Shown: positions 11,241 through 23,417 of the stretch, piece by piece
Layout: every line of letters starts with the position of its first letter
How positions within the stretch are numbered: the stretch's first letter is position 1
Assembly (NCBI GenBank): GCA_021234155.1
Contig: JAJEKV010000059.1
Coordinates: 62,001-126,000, forward strand
Direction of reading: 5' to 3'
Source: Isoetes taiwanensis
Lineage: Eukaryota; Streptophyta; Lycopodiopsida; Isoetales; Isoetaceae
DNA length: 64,000 nt
Made by a program: the position numbers and the translations under genes
The notes under the pieces: generated by a model
The model's input: the letters and a program-made list of their open reading frames with translations, nothing else
The model's database searches: none
Told to the model about the DNA's origin: nothing

Positions 11241-14200
11241 ACGACTCCTGGCAATGCCGAAATGCAAGGAAACATATATATGCATATGGAAAGCTCCAAA
11301 TCAGCCAGAAACTATTATGTTTCATTTGTATGAACAGTGAGAAGATCGAATCGTGTAGCGTCCAGCAACTGCAAACAGATTCTATGGATTCCAGCACTTC
11401 TTAGTTAGATGCTCTCATGGCAATGGATGTGCAATCCTCCCTTCCTGCACAAATACACACAGCACAAATATATCTCAATTTTATACTTAGCTTACCTTCT
11501 CTTGCTAAATATATCCATGGTATATCTCCAGCACAAATCTGACAGATTTTAGTGTTGTTCACCAGACTGCCTACCCTTCATTCTCATGGAGTCCCCAAAG
11601 CACTATCAACCCGTTCCCATATACAATGAGCACCCTACAATATAATGAATAGCCTAAAGGATGCGTCTTAGTGGAAAGAAAAGACATTACGCACAAGTAA
11701 ATTCCTCAAATACATGAATTGAAAGGAAATAATGACAACAAATTTGCAGATGCAGCATGTGCACACATGCATACATTTCTGTTGCAACCATTTACTAAGC
11801 TATTTTCTGTTTCACCTCACTGAACAAGTCACTATTCTGTGTGGAATTACAAAGCTGCCCACTTGCTTGCTGTACACAGCATTAATATTGGGACGGAACA
11901 AAGAAGCCAAATGACCAAACAACAACTTTGCAAAGGGATCAATTCCCAAACCATTCTTCCTCACGACAAAATTCCACAACTAATTCTGTCAATGGATACT
12001 AGATTCAGGTTGAGCGCCACTGTGGCATTTCAGATAAAAAAAATTAGAATCAAAATACAACAATACAATGGAAATAGAACTTACATCCATTAATAAACCC
12101 ATAACTATGAGAAAGCCTGATTTCAGCAACTCAAATAAAGACATCTGAACCAAATCATTCTTTACCATGATGTGGTGCTCTTTGGTGCACTAAAGTGTAC
12201 TTCCTTCATAACTGGCCTGATTACTCCAAATGCACTGATAACCATTTAACGAGCTAGAGTCTTAAAGTCCACTTTTACAAACTCACAGCTTTGGACTCTT
12301 ATGTTGGGCACATACATGTTAGAGGAAGCTGCAACTTTTATAAAACTGTCCACAAATAGGTGCCTATGTTTAAAATGCGATAAGTTGAATTGTACTTACT
12401 GGAATTAAGCGATTTCAATTGCGTTAGAAACTAGACTTTCTGCTGATCATTTTTCGACTTTGAATTACAAAAATCAGAGCTCCATACAGGGAGAACTGTC
12501 CGTCCAAAGTTGACCAAATTCCTTCACACGATTTTGCCATATCAGAGAAGATTTTCAGCCAGTAAGCTCCTGATATGTGAACCTGCAAAATAGACATGCA
12601 TTATCAAAAAGAGAATCTCAAATAAAAAAGGAAAGTCGGACTTATGAATGCTAGAATCATCCACCAAGATCAACAAATTACCCAGGCAACCAGACAATAT
12701 GTATTTTTTCAAAATAAACCACTGCTAACCACAACCAAAACTTATGCATAATGATCATCTTTATCAGCAAACAGAAAATACTGTAACCCAAAACGATTTT
12801 CCAATGCTATTCAGAGCTATAAACGAGCATCTAGAGCCTGATGTTTTGGATCCAAATGCATCGCACAAACCTGAATGGGTTCACGCCTAATGCAAGCAGG
12901 ATCAAGCAGGATGTCGGTTGTTGTCGTTGCACAAAATCTTCCAGTTTGGCATGCATCAATCCAGTTAGCATCTCATGCTCAATAACAGAAAAAAAATGAT
13001 CTCAATGCACCAAGAGTGATTTGAATGAACCGGCCATATCTTCCCCGGCCATATCTTCCCCGGCCATATCTTCCCTGATTTGAGCATAGGCCATCCAAAT
13101 CCGGCAAGCTCTATTCTTTCTTCGAAGATTAGGGCATGGAGCTCTTACTCGCGCATCCATTAACATCGTCTCTATCACAATGGCCTTAGCTGCTCACGAA
13201 TTTTTGTCCAGAACGATGCTTTAAACTCATGCTCATTGCTGCCGGAATCTTCAACCGATCTTGGAGCACTCCAGAACATGCAGCGGCAAGGCCTCATGCT
13301 ACATGTGGAAACCTTGTTAGACGCCTTTTTGGCAAGAAACGCTTAGTTCTGGCTGCTAAAATTTTCGTAGTTCATAGGTCTATCTATCTTTTTCTTTTTT
13401 TTAAGCGTGTTTCCTGCTATTTAATAGGCTACACAACCCTAATGGCTACACTCTAATGGCCATACACTTGTCACCACCTAAAAGCAACAGCACTTTACAT
13501 TGGTGCTCTCATATATGTAACAGAGTGCAACATTCTTACTTTTAATATTTTACATTGCAAAACAGGTTACGTTGAACATTATTGCAGTATATGTGCCCAC
13601 AGACGATTATTGAGTGAAACCACAATGTAGATTCAATAGCCAACATTTGTGAGATGGAATCATAATCCGGATTCATAAGACAATACATATATAAACATTG
13701 CTTAACCAACAGGCAACAGGCAAAACGGAAGCTGCATGTTCATAATTTAGGTGCCATTGACAGTGTGTAAGCACCACTGGAGAGCATTCTTGTGAGCGTA
13801 TAGCCCAAGGCATAATCAACTGAACGGGTTCTTCATTACCTGATAATTTCTTGATGCGGGGATGCTTGCAGATTATGGTGCTATGCTGCATACGGATTAT
13901 GGTGATATGCTGCATAGCCCGACAAATAAAAAATAACAGTAAAACCTGGACACCACAATCAATATTTCTTGCCGCAAAGCAAGGTTTATCAAGTGGTCAA
14001 CACCATAAGATGTTCCAACGTAATAGAGTATTCCATTATGGTCGTCATCACAAATATACATCAATTTCTTCAAAAACGATGATCTCCTAGAAAGTTGCAG
14101 AAAACTCTTATGAGGAGTCACAAGTCTCCCCTAAGTCCTCATGTGAAATCTTTCTATGTACAGAAGGCTGCTAAATGTTAACAAAATGAGCTGCCACTTG

Positions 14201-16139
14201 CATTATGAAAAGCCTTTAACAATCTGATACCATGTCTCTAAGATGTTATGAAGCTCCTGAACATCCCCAAAACCGAGCATGCCAAAGCCGTTCTGGAAGA
14301 TAAAGCAGCTGCAGGATCTCACCTATACAAACCCTTATTTCTGAAACCCGGCATTCAGTTTTGCAAACCTAGCCGCGATGTCCGTCTCTGGATCGGAACT
14401 AGGGTTAGGGCGCCCTGATCGAGAAAACTTTCCTTGGTTCTCTAATAAAATTTTTTCAATAAAATGTTAACATATTCCTTAAATAAAATTTCATCTATGG
14501 CTCTAATAAACCACCGGCTAAGATTGACCTCAACTGTTGGATCACTATAAACTTGAGGGGCGGTGTGTTAAGGTAATTTCGATGGAAAGACGAGAGGGAC
14601 GTACAAATCCCTAGCAGATGGTTGCTTTTTTTTTCAATAACTATAATACGATCATAATCAGCATCATGAAGTGCTTGTGCACCATGTTTGCATCTATTTC
14701 TGCAAATGCTAAATCCAACAATAGATAGAGAAGGAGTTTCACACGCATTTCATAATGTTGAAACAACCTTAAAGATGGAGAATATGAAATGGTCAGTGTT
14801 AATGCCATGGAAGGCACATTTGACTCAAGTGTCCCGCCTCTGCATCTGTATCTGGCTTTTGGCTTGGAATTTCAAATAAGTTTGTCGTTCTTCCAAAAAA
14901 AAAAAAAAAAAAAAACTCAAGTGTCTTGATCAAAATATTTCCACACTCAAAGTGGGCCATTCATCCTTCAATATAATCATGAAACCTACCTTCAAATAGA
15001 TGCTCGAAAAAGGAATTCAATACTTCGATCATATTCCTCTGCTTTAAGGCAGTATATCCTAAATGCTTCAAGTGCCAAATTAATAAATCTTCAGTAAATT
15101 CTAGTCCCTCTGCCATAATTACTATTTATCCAAGCTCATTCTTGTGTATATGAAATGTTGCTATGATGTCTAAACTTGATACAATTCTCTTGGGTTACAA
15201 CGTTTGTTAGAACTGATGATCCAAATTAAAAAATCGTAAGCAATCGCCTGCTCATGGATGATCAGTCTAAGCTGAAAGCTTTGAAGACTGTTGCAACTTC
15301 TGTGTCTTCTAAATTTAAATCAGATATATGGTGTCTTTTGAGCTTTAATTACATTTTGCAAAAAAAAAAAGTTATATGGTCATAAAAGCGGGGATTCTAG
15401 CCAGCGCTGGAACTCCACAACATTTGGGTGATCCCCATTAATAACTCAATATGAATCGGGAATCAAGAGAATGTTCTTAGGTCCCCCACACAACACCATC
15501 AAACAAGGGTTTGCCCTTTCGAGCAACCCAAAAATAATTATACCTATAGTGGTCTGGTAACGATTAGTTATAATAGCTATTTCCTTTGGACTCTTGTGTT
15601 AATAGCCATCATGAAATGACGGCCCTTTTGAGTGAAACTTATGAGTAACCACTAAATTGACCATAATCCAGTTTTTAATAAATTAATGTTGTAATAGAAA
15701 AACCAACATGAATAATCACAATGAAATTTAAAATGTATTAAAAACTCCCATAATTGAAATTAATGTGAATAACCATCATCACATTGAAAACAATATTGAA
15801 AAACTCTTACGACAAGCCACTACCAATTCGATAAACCATGGTATATTAAAAAACCATAATGAATTACCACTATTGCATTAAAAACCATATCAAAAACCAT
15901 TATCAACTCAAATAAACCATGCTTCAACAAAAAAACAATATAATTAACTATGTACTAATTATAAAAACCACAATAATATGTGGTTTTTATTAAGGATAAA
16001 AAAATCTGCATAGAAAACCACACCAATAGTGGTTTTTTAATGGTAAATTATAGTAGTTAATTTTTTGGGTGCCTTGTGAGTAACATTGGAGGATTTTGTT
16101 GAGATACATGGTTTGTGAAATGATGGTCTGTAGCCCCAT
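11241..16139. other. Gene-poor region, no gene recognised
   Basis: There is no recognisable protein over nearly 5 kb. One minus-strand stretch near 12420-12580 looks exon-like: it is preceded by TTTTGCAG and reads HISGAYWLKIFSDMAKSCEG, but I cannot assign it. From 15640 to 16060 the sequence is a low-complexity run rich in AAACCAT and its variants. Poly-A runs occur near 14896 and 15360. Confidence 0.4.
13031..13075. repeat. 15-bp tandem repeat, three perfect copies
   Basis: CGGCCATATCTTCCC is repeated three times head to tail at 13031, 13046 and 13061. It has no coding context. Confidence 0.95.
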
Positions 16140-16742
16140 TTGAAGTACAATTGGCTAGCAACTCAAGTTACAAAGTAACAATAGGAATCCCTTTGGCAGA
16201 AACCCTTCAATTCAAAGGTCTGCAATCAAGATTCATTTTGTTCAAGCACATTTGAGGGAAAAATTGGAAAGCTTGTTGAGAGTGTTTTGCCCAGATGGCA
16301 TTTGTAACAACGAAGTAAGAAAATAGGTTGCTTATGCCTTTTCTTGGGAGAATTGCCCCAAAGGTCATAAGATAAATTGGGCTTCATTTGACGCTCAGGT
16401 TATGATGTACAAATGCAGGTCGAGAAAAAAGAATCAAAAGGCAAAAAACTGAAATTGATACCAAACCTGTCATTTCTGTTACAGAAATTCCTAAGCTTAT
16501 TCTAGATCAGACCAATTTGAAGCATAACCTGCAGTTAGTGACAGAAAATATAAGGAAGCTTGAGATAAAAAAGGTAGAGATGGGAAAGAAAATGCAAGAT
16601 ACTACTGTTAGTTAGCCTGGCTATGATGCAAAATCGAATGATACAATTTTGAAAAGGTTGACTGAAAAAAGAAGCAATATGGAAAAGCTAAAGTCTAGTA
16701 TTACTGAGAAGAAAGCTTTCGTCAGTAATAAAGTTGCATATT
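16140..16742 (+). other. Decayed coding-like stretch, possible coiled-coil protein of a retroelement
   Basis: The plus strand near 16430-16740 reads as lysine- and glutamate-rich peptide (for example KKVEMGKKMQDTTVS, and KRLTEKRSNMEKLKSSITEK) interrupted by stops. The composition suggests a coiled coil, as in retroelement ORF1 proteins. No family is identified. It ends directly at the palindrome at 16743. Confidence 0.3.
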
Positions 16743-16770
16743 AAATGGGAGTGTTGCAACACTCCCATTT
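16743..16770. repeat. 28-bp perfect palindrome (core GGGAGTGTTGCAACACTCCC)
   Basis: The inner 20 bases are self-complementary and the symmetry continues four bases each way (AAAT/ATTT). It is preceded by TTGCATATT. The same core with one mismatch occurs at 31596-31623, and a half copy is near 51535. A pure poly-A run of about 40 bases follows near 16866-16909. Confidence 0.95.
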
Positions 16771-16874
16771 GAAGATTCCTTTCTAAAATCATATTATTTA
16801 TTTGAAATGGCCCTTTTTGGGGTTTAGTCCAAAAAATCATGGTGATTACAATTTAATATGTGCTATTTTAGCCC

Positions 16875-16912
<38 letters not shown>

Positions 16913-17227
16913 TACCATTGGGTCAACATGTCAACCACTTGAAATAGCAGTCTTAGGGTTTACGTTCAAAACATTATGGTGATTACGATTTTATATACGC
17001 TATTTTAACAACATTTATTTCTTTCGCCACTGATGAATTGTGAACACAAGACAAAAAGAGGTGATTTTGTAATAGATCACAAGTTAAATTACGAGCACTA
17101 AATAGAAAGTGCAAGGTGCATAAAAGTTGTAAAATTAAAGTTTTCTAATGTGAAGTGAAGTAAAAGCACCAGAGCATCCCAAATCTGTGTAGAGAAAACC
17201 TAATCAATGCTTTCAGAATTTCTATGC

Positions 17228-17312
17228 TATTTCAGAATAGGATTATCGGTTGCATATGCACTCTTACGCTATTCTGGAATAGGACCTTGCACTCTTATGC
17301 TATTCCAGAATA
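17228..17312. repeat. Three TATTCNNGAATA-type palindromes
   Basis: TATTTCAGAATA at 17228, TATTCTGGAATA at 17270 and TATTCCAGAATA at 17301 lie within 85 bp. The last two sit in a short duplicated context, GCACTCTTACGCTATT and GCACTCTTATGCTATT. This is the motif clustered in the methyltransferase gene at 37.8-41.9 kb. With the palindrome at 16743 it suggests a relic of the same element family. Confidence 0.85.
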
Positions 17313-17507
17313 CAGTGTGGTAAAACAAGGGTGAAATATTGCATTTACTAACCAAGACAAAGCGTGTTAGGGCATACATTAACCTTGGCCAAGCCTTCGT
17401 TGTATTATCCATCCATATCAAGCCTAGAAGACTTAAATGATGCTTTCTCATGTTCATGCTCTATATATCTTTTTTTTTTATTTTGAAGTGGCATTGGTAT
17501 TTGCGCA

Positions 17508-17531
17508 GGGAACGCCGCATGCGGCGTTCCC
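17508..17531. repeat. 24-bp perfect palindrome (centre GCCGCATGCGGC)
   Basis: A GC-rich perfect palindrome starting GGGAACG and ending CGTTCCC stands in AT-rich DNA. It begins with GGGA, like the palindrome at 16743, but has a different interior. It could be a transposon end, a cruciform or a dimeric protein site. Confidence 0.93.
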
Positions 17532-18089
17532 TTTCCCCTGCGGACTTTTTCCAGTATGCGTCTGGTCTTACTTTTCCTATTTCAAATTCCAGAGGGAAGG
17601 GAGCGGCATAGGCCCTGGCCCATGCTTCTTTGCCGGAGATGATCTCCTTACGTTGGTGAGCCACTATTTTTTCCTTCGGCCCCATTCGAGGAAACTTTTT
17701 TGCACTTCCCTTTTGTCTCCATCTGCATTGAACTAGGTTCTGCAATCAACTAGGAAAATGTTGAACAAAAATAGTAGCTTTACCACCCAAGTGCCATGGC
17801 CTGTGCAAAAAAAAAAAAATGTAGCTTGGGTTGCGATCTATTTTTGCAACTAATTGTGGCCACTTTTGTTAGTAGAAAATGCTGATGTATCACAGAGAAT
17901 GCCATTTGCAGGTAAATGGAGCAGTCGTGCCATATGGCGTGGCTGCGCCATTTACAGTAAATGACGCGACTGCACCATTTCATAAGGCACCATTGGCCTA
18001 TGGTGTGTATTGTTTTTCCTGCTATTCTTTACTAAGTGTATGTCATCGAGGGTTGCATGTCTTTAACAAGTATGTGTGTGTATTAAATT
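17532..18089. other. No gene recognised; imperfect inverted repeat near 17912-17984
   Basis: The segment TAAATGGAGCAGTCG near 17914 and CGACTGCACCATTT near 17968 are imperfect inverse copies around a GCCATATGGCGTGG core, so this stretch can fold back. Nothing else is recognised. Confidence 0.4.
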
Positions 18090-18345
18090 TTATAGGTAAA
18101 GGACCTTGCATAACCTTCTCCATGGGGAAGTGGTTGTTGCCAGAGGACATGAATTGCATAGAGGCCACCTACATGGCAGGAACATTGCATTTAGCAATGT
18201 AGTCGTGGAGGTCACTGAAGCCATAGTGCCCTCCCATGTGCTCCCCTTTCCATGTGCGAGCGCAGATAATATTGTTGAAGCTGTGGGGATATTTATCGAA
18301 TGGCCTCAAAATGTCGTGAGAATATGTGAAAATGCCTCTCATTAG
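18090..18345 (+). pseudogene. DUF8039-like fragment (transposon accessory domain)
   Basis: The plus strand encodes VVEVTEAIVPSHVLPFPCAS followed by ADNIVEAVGIFIEWPQNVV. The valine-rich start and the EAVGxFIxWP ending match what I recall of the DUF8039 domain in plant En/Spm (CACTA)-associated proteins. A second, better preserved copy is at about 24960-25306. It is only about 80 codons long, with no transposase beside it. The assignment is from memory of the motif. Confidence 0.5.
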
Positions 18346-19147
18346 GGCGGATTTGGGGTCTCAAAATGGCCCATAACTTGGATGCCAGAATAATTCCACG
18401 TCATGTTTCTCGCGACCAATGATGTTTGCACATTTTTTTCCAAAGTCAGTATTAGTTGGCAAGTAAAAAGAGGAGCGCTTACTTGGCATCCACATGGCGA
18501 AATTTCATAGGACATGTTTGTGCATTCATTGCAACCACATTAATGGCCCGCATTTTTCGGAAATCGTATCGCGGACCAAAATAATGGCTACTTTTTCCGC
18601 CTACTGTGCACATGCCCACATGCACCAACCACCTTATCAAATTTTGGCACCAAGATTTCCATTGTTCACATTAATGCCGCTATGTGCATCCTCTCCGCCT
18701 TCACTCTTCATTTGGAATCCAAGTCTCTAATAGTGTCTGTGTTTTTGCCCCATTACTCAAGGTCAAGAAGTAGGAGGTTATGTCTCCAAAGGTTCATGGT
18801 GAGTATGTTATAGCATCGATGAGGGGCGAGCATAGAGTTAAGCGACAACGGCGAGGCAATGTGCGGACAAGCAAACGTACGTTACATGCCATGTTTTTAC
18901 TACCCAAATTTTCATTCTGAAGTTTTCCTACTTTTCAGCTCTTTCCATTCATCGTATTGCTCCCTGCCATTCATTCTTACAATTCAACGACCGATCTGTA
19001 TCTCTAATTGCATACATCATTGCTCCTAGTACTCCTACATTGCTTCTGCAGTTCATCACTTACAAAACAATAAAGGCATGACGGTGGAAGGATATCTATA
19101 TATCCATAGGCTCATGGGTGAGAATGCTATCCTTAACGAAGGGTGAC
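18346..19147. other. No gene recognised; inverted copy of sequence near 24780
   Basis: CATTAGGGCGGATTTGGGG followed by TCTCAAAATGGCC at 18342-18374 is matched in inverse orientation near 24780-24812. The two DUF8039-like fragments therefore lie close to an inverted repeat spanning about 6.4 kb. The rest is unassigned. Confidence 0.45.
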
Positions 19148-19151
19148 TATG

Positions 19152-21676
19152 AACAAGGTGACCTAGCAAACGCACTAATGACCTGCGTTTGCACCACAAA
19201 AAGGAATCTTTCAAAGATTCCCTAAAATACCCTTAAATTCTGCCACTTTTGGGGGGTCAATTAAAAAAATGACCCTAAATTTACGAATTTGGTAGCTATT
19301 TTAGGGGTCAAAATTACCAAAAAGTTGGCGTCTTGTTAATTTGACATCCCCATTTTAGGTAGAAAAATAATAATCTAATTTAGTTGGTTTTGGGACACAC
19401 ACAGAAAGTGGCAAAATGAAAGAACTATCATATTCTTGACTAATGAAGACTGAAACATTGGAAAGAAGAAGTGTCTAAATAAAATCTCATTGCCCGTGTA
19501 TATGCGCGCATAGCAAAACATAATATTTTGTTGCACGCGTCTATACACGCATAGTATAACATAAAATCTTGTTGCCTCTGTCTATGCGCGCATAGCATAA
19601 AATAAAATATTGTTGCATGTGTCTACCCGCGCAGAGCATAAAATGTTTTGCTGAGGCCACACATAACATGTTAAATGCTTTTACACTAGTATATGGCGTT
19701 GGCTCCAAGTTTTCCTTGCAACCAAGTACAGGGTATTAGCCATAAACATTTTCAACACAAAATCAAACAAAAAGTTCCAATGGTGCAAAAATTTCCAAAG
19801 TTCCAATGGTGCAAATCCAATGGGCAGCCTCTAGGATAAAAAAAAAAATTCCAATGTAGCATCTGTGCCAGGGACCGACCAGAGGCACCAAATCCGACTG
19901 CCCTGCCACTCCTGCGATTTTTTAGCTTGGTAGCTTGCTTGCGCAGCCCAAGCAACTCGGCATCTGTTTAACGCTCACGAAGCTAAAGGACTGAAGGAAC
20001 CGGACCTTCAGGTACAGGTACAGTGGCCTCCCCAGAACCCCATCTACCTGCAAGAAACACAAAAAACAAAATAGAGCCCCATCGGAACCCCTCACCAGAA
20101 CCCCATCTACCCCTGCACAAAAGAATCTAGCTGAAGAAGAGAAATCGGTGGTGCTGAAACGAACGGCTTCCTTGGTTTATTATGGAGTGAATCAGACAAG
20201 AGAGATCTTGTCAAGAATCGCTGAACAGAGCCATTCAATAAAAGTTAGCAAAAAAAAAAAAAACACCTGAAACCTAAAACACCTGAGCAATCAAACACCC
20301 GAAACCTTCAAAAGCTTTTGAAATCAAGCAACCCAGAGCTCGAATTGAATCCTGGAGATGGATTCCGGAAATCTGGAGATGAATTGAAGGGAAATAATCC
20401 GGAAATATGGCAAAATATAGCTCCAATTTCGCAAAAATCTAAACCCAAAACTGCAAAATCTAACCCCAATCCAGGTTTTTTTACACAAATCAAGGCCACA
20501 AAAATTTCACAAAAGCCCCCTTTTTCACAGATCTTACCTCTTCTTTCTTCTTCGTGACTGCCAAGAATAGAACACAAAACACAAAAGCGGCCGAGAATTG
20601 ATGTGAAACTTGAAGATAGGAAGAAAAATCTGAGGAAGAATTTTTTTTTTTGCTATGCGCGCATAGACACTACCTACCAAGTGAAATTCTACCTACCCAT
20701 TTTTTTTAATAACCTACTCATTTTGTACTGGCCATGTCCTACCCATAATTTCCTACCTACATATTTTACTCCGAACCTGGTCAATGCATGCCATGTCCTT
20801 ATAATTTTGGTCCCAATTTGCCTAGGGCGTTTTGCATTACATTTAAATTATCTATTCTTTGCATTTATGGTTTGGAAAAGTTCTATTGGTTATGAGCACA
20901 TAGCTTGGCTATATTCTTTTCCACCTTGTAGGTTATGCACGCTTAGCTTGGCAATTTTTTTATCCTTATATAGAAATAGCATGACAACCTTTTTTTCTTC
21001 TAGTTGGCTCTATGTGCATAGCTCACCAATGTTTCCTTCTCAACAATAGTTAGCAACTTTTTTTGCCATGTCTTTGGTTGTATTGTGACTAATTAGTTTG
21101 TGGCTGTCGTTTCTTTCCACAAACATTTCATAAAGTATAATTCGTCGAGGGACCAGTGTTCAACTAGTTAAGCAACATTCAATTGGGTTTTGTAATGTTA
21201 CGACTACATGTTTAAGATGTTCTATAGCTAGTGCTTGCAATGTTTTGGCACTATATAATTTAAGTTATTACACCATTAAAGTATGCAGCTTGCAACAAGT
21301 CTACAATTGTTTCTCTTCAAAGTCTGCCAAAGGAACTTGGTGTTAAGGGAGCAAATGATCGTGCAAAATCACCTTCGGCGGGCAACACAAATGATCAGTT
21401 GATTTTGCGTAGCTATTCCTCTTGATGTCTATGCGCGCATAGACATTTTCCTTTTCTTTTGTATTTAAGCGCTCCCAAGAAGTAGTCTTTTTCAGTCTGA
21501 CAAAAACCAAAAAATGTCCTCCTCTTTAAAAATTGTCCATTTTGAACGGCAAATTTTTTTTTTGGTGCATGTGTTTTTAAAAACAAGCTACTAAAAGTGG
21601 CAAATTTTTGTGTTTTCAAAAAAGGAATCTGCAATTGCACCACAGGTCATTAGTGCGTTTGCTAGGTCACCTTGTT
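19152..21676. mobile_element. Non-autonomous TIR DNA transposon, 2525 bp, 4-bp target duplication TATG
   Basis: The left end AACAAGGTGACCTAGC continues as AAACGCACTAATGACCTG. The right end is its exact inverse over the same 34 bases. The element is flanked by TATG on both sides (19148-19151 and 21677-21680). Next to the TIRs both ends share TTGCACCAC-like and AAAAGGAATCT sequence. No transposase is visible inside; the longest open frame is AT-driven and motif-free. The interior has repeated TATGCGCGCATA palindromes. The superfamily is unresolved: a 4-bp duplication does not fit Mutator (9), hAT (8) or CACTA (3). Confidence 0.88.
19490..19640. repeat. About four tandem ~50-bp units centred on TATGCGCGCATA
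   Basis: Units of the form TTGCnnnTGTCTATGCGCGCATAG followed by CATAAAATAAAATA repeat with variation (TATACACGCATA, TACCCGCGCAGA). The perfect palindrome recurs in the same TIR element near 20657 and 21428. These may be internal binding sites for a transposase acting in trans. Confidence 0.8.
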
Positions 21677-21680
21677 TATG

Positions 21681-22559
21681 GAGTTACATCGCCAGAGCGA
21701 CATTCATACGCAATGAATAGGTAGAACTATAGGGTTCAAAATAAATGCTATGGATAGTATATTGCAAAAAACAAAAGGGAAGGGAGGGGGGGAAGGGATT
21801 TGAAGAGGAGGATATTTGCAAATTTGCACCCTCAATAATACATGGATCACAACATGCGAAAATGCATATGCACTTTGTAAATGTGTAGTGAGATTTTGCG
21901 TTATGTGATCCTTGCTTCTTTTTTCTTCCCTCTTCTTGATTTATACACCCACTGAATCAAATATTTTTCTTTGGGCTATATTTATCAGATGTCAGGAATT
22001 TGAGACTAGGGAAAAGCATTACTAGCATCGTTGTTGTCTAACATATGGACATAAGAGACATGCTTTTCCAAGATATACATTCCGGGCAATGGGCATCTAG
22101 TTTTACGTTGTAAAGTTGTGGGAGCCGAGCTTGAAAGTCGTCCCATGACCTCTTTTAAGCGAATTGTGTAAGCCTCAAAGTTATGAGAATGGTGTCCTTG
22201 CAATGAATAAATGTTTTATAAGACGTGCATCCAGGGTTGTTGAAAAAATGAGTTACAAAATATTTGCTCCATTAGAGGTGTTTACTAATGCCACGACACA
22301 AAAGCTCCAAAGATATATTGTATAAAATGTCGCTTTCGTGAGCCTTTGGATCAGTTAACACAAAGTGGCACATATGAAAACATGGTTTGATAAAATAATA
22401 TAAAAATCTTATTTAATAAACCTTTGGTTGTTGGTAAAGTGTTGGCTTATTGATTAAGTGTTTGTATTTTGCTTTGGGACCCTCTTTGAAAAAGTGTTTA
22501 GTTCATAAAACATAATATGACTTGGAATGATACATATTTTATATGCAAATGGGAGGCTA
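21681..22559. other. No gene recognised; one diverged hairpin related to the next array
   Basis: TGGATCACAACATGCGAAAA near 21842 and TTTTGCGTTATGTGATCC near 21893 form a diverged hairpin of the type repeated at 22560-24130. Nothing else is assigned. Confidence 0.5.
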
Positions 22560-23386
22560 TTGATGAGGGACTTGATGTTATTATCTATTGACAACAAACA
22601 AGAAAGTGGATCACACCATGCGAATTTAGTTTATTCCAACCTTTTAGCTTATACAAAATTCGCTTGGTGTGATCTTTTTGGAAAAAGATGACTTCCTATA
22701 GTAAAATTACTTTGATTATTTTTTAATAAAAGAAATATATATGTGTCTTATTTGAAGTTAAGTGTGGATATGTGACGTGCTCATTTATTGATAAAGTGTT
22801 TGCTTTTTGAAAAAGGCTAATAACTTTATGTACTAGTAGAGTTGGTAAAGTATTTTAGATGCAAATAGGAAGGGGTACTTGTGTTTAAGTTTAATTTGAC
22901 AACAAGCAAGAAAGCGTATCACACCATGCGAAATGATTGTGTTCTATTTTTTTTTTTTTTGCATTGTATTATTCGCTTGATGTGATCCTTCTTAAAAAAA
23001 GATATACTCTTTGAAAAGGACTAATAACTTTATGCACTTGGGGTGGTAAAATATTAAATGAGAAGCAGGGATAGGTTCAATCGTTAATGCGTTTTATCAC
23101 GAATCATTATGAATTGTATGTCTGACACATATTTCTTGCAGTATAAAGCGTAAAAATACGGCAAAAAAAAATTTAGGCGGAAGATTTTGACGTCTGTGAA
23201 ACCTTCTAATTCCAGCGTCTGTAAAGTTTTTTTCAGCGTCTGTGAAAGTGTAAAAACAGCGTCTGTGAAAAAAATTTTTTTTTTTTTTTTTTCGGCGTCG
23301 CTGAAAACCTTCTATTTTACGTCTGTGAAAAAAAATTCGCGTCTGTAAAGCGGAAGGTTTTCGTCTGTGAAATTTGAATTTTTTTA

Positions 23387-23417
<31 letters not shown>

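Noticed and set aside
20308-21049. Open frames of 89-148 codons inside the TIR element
   Set aside because: Overlap on both strands, homopolymer-rich, no transposase motif.
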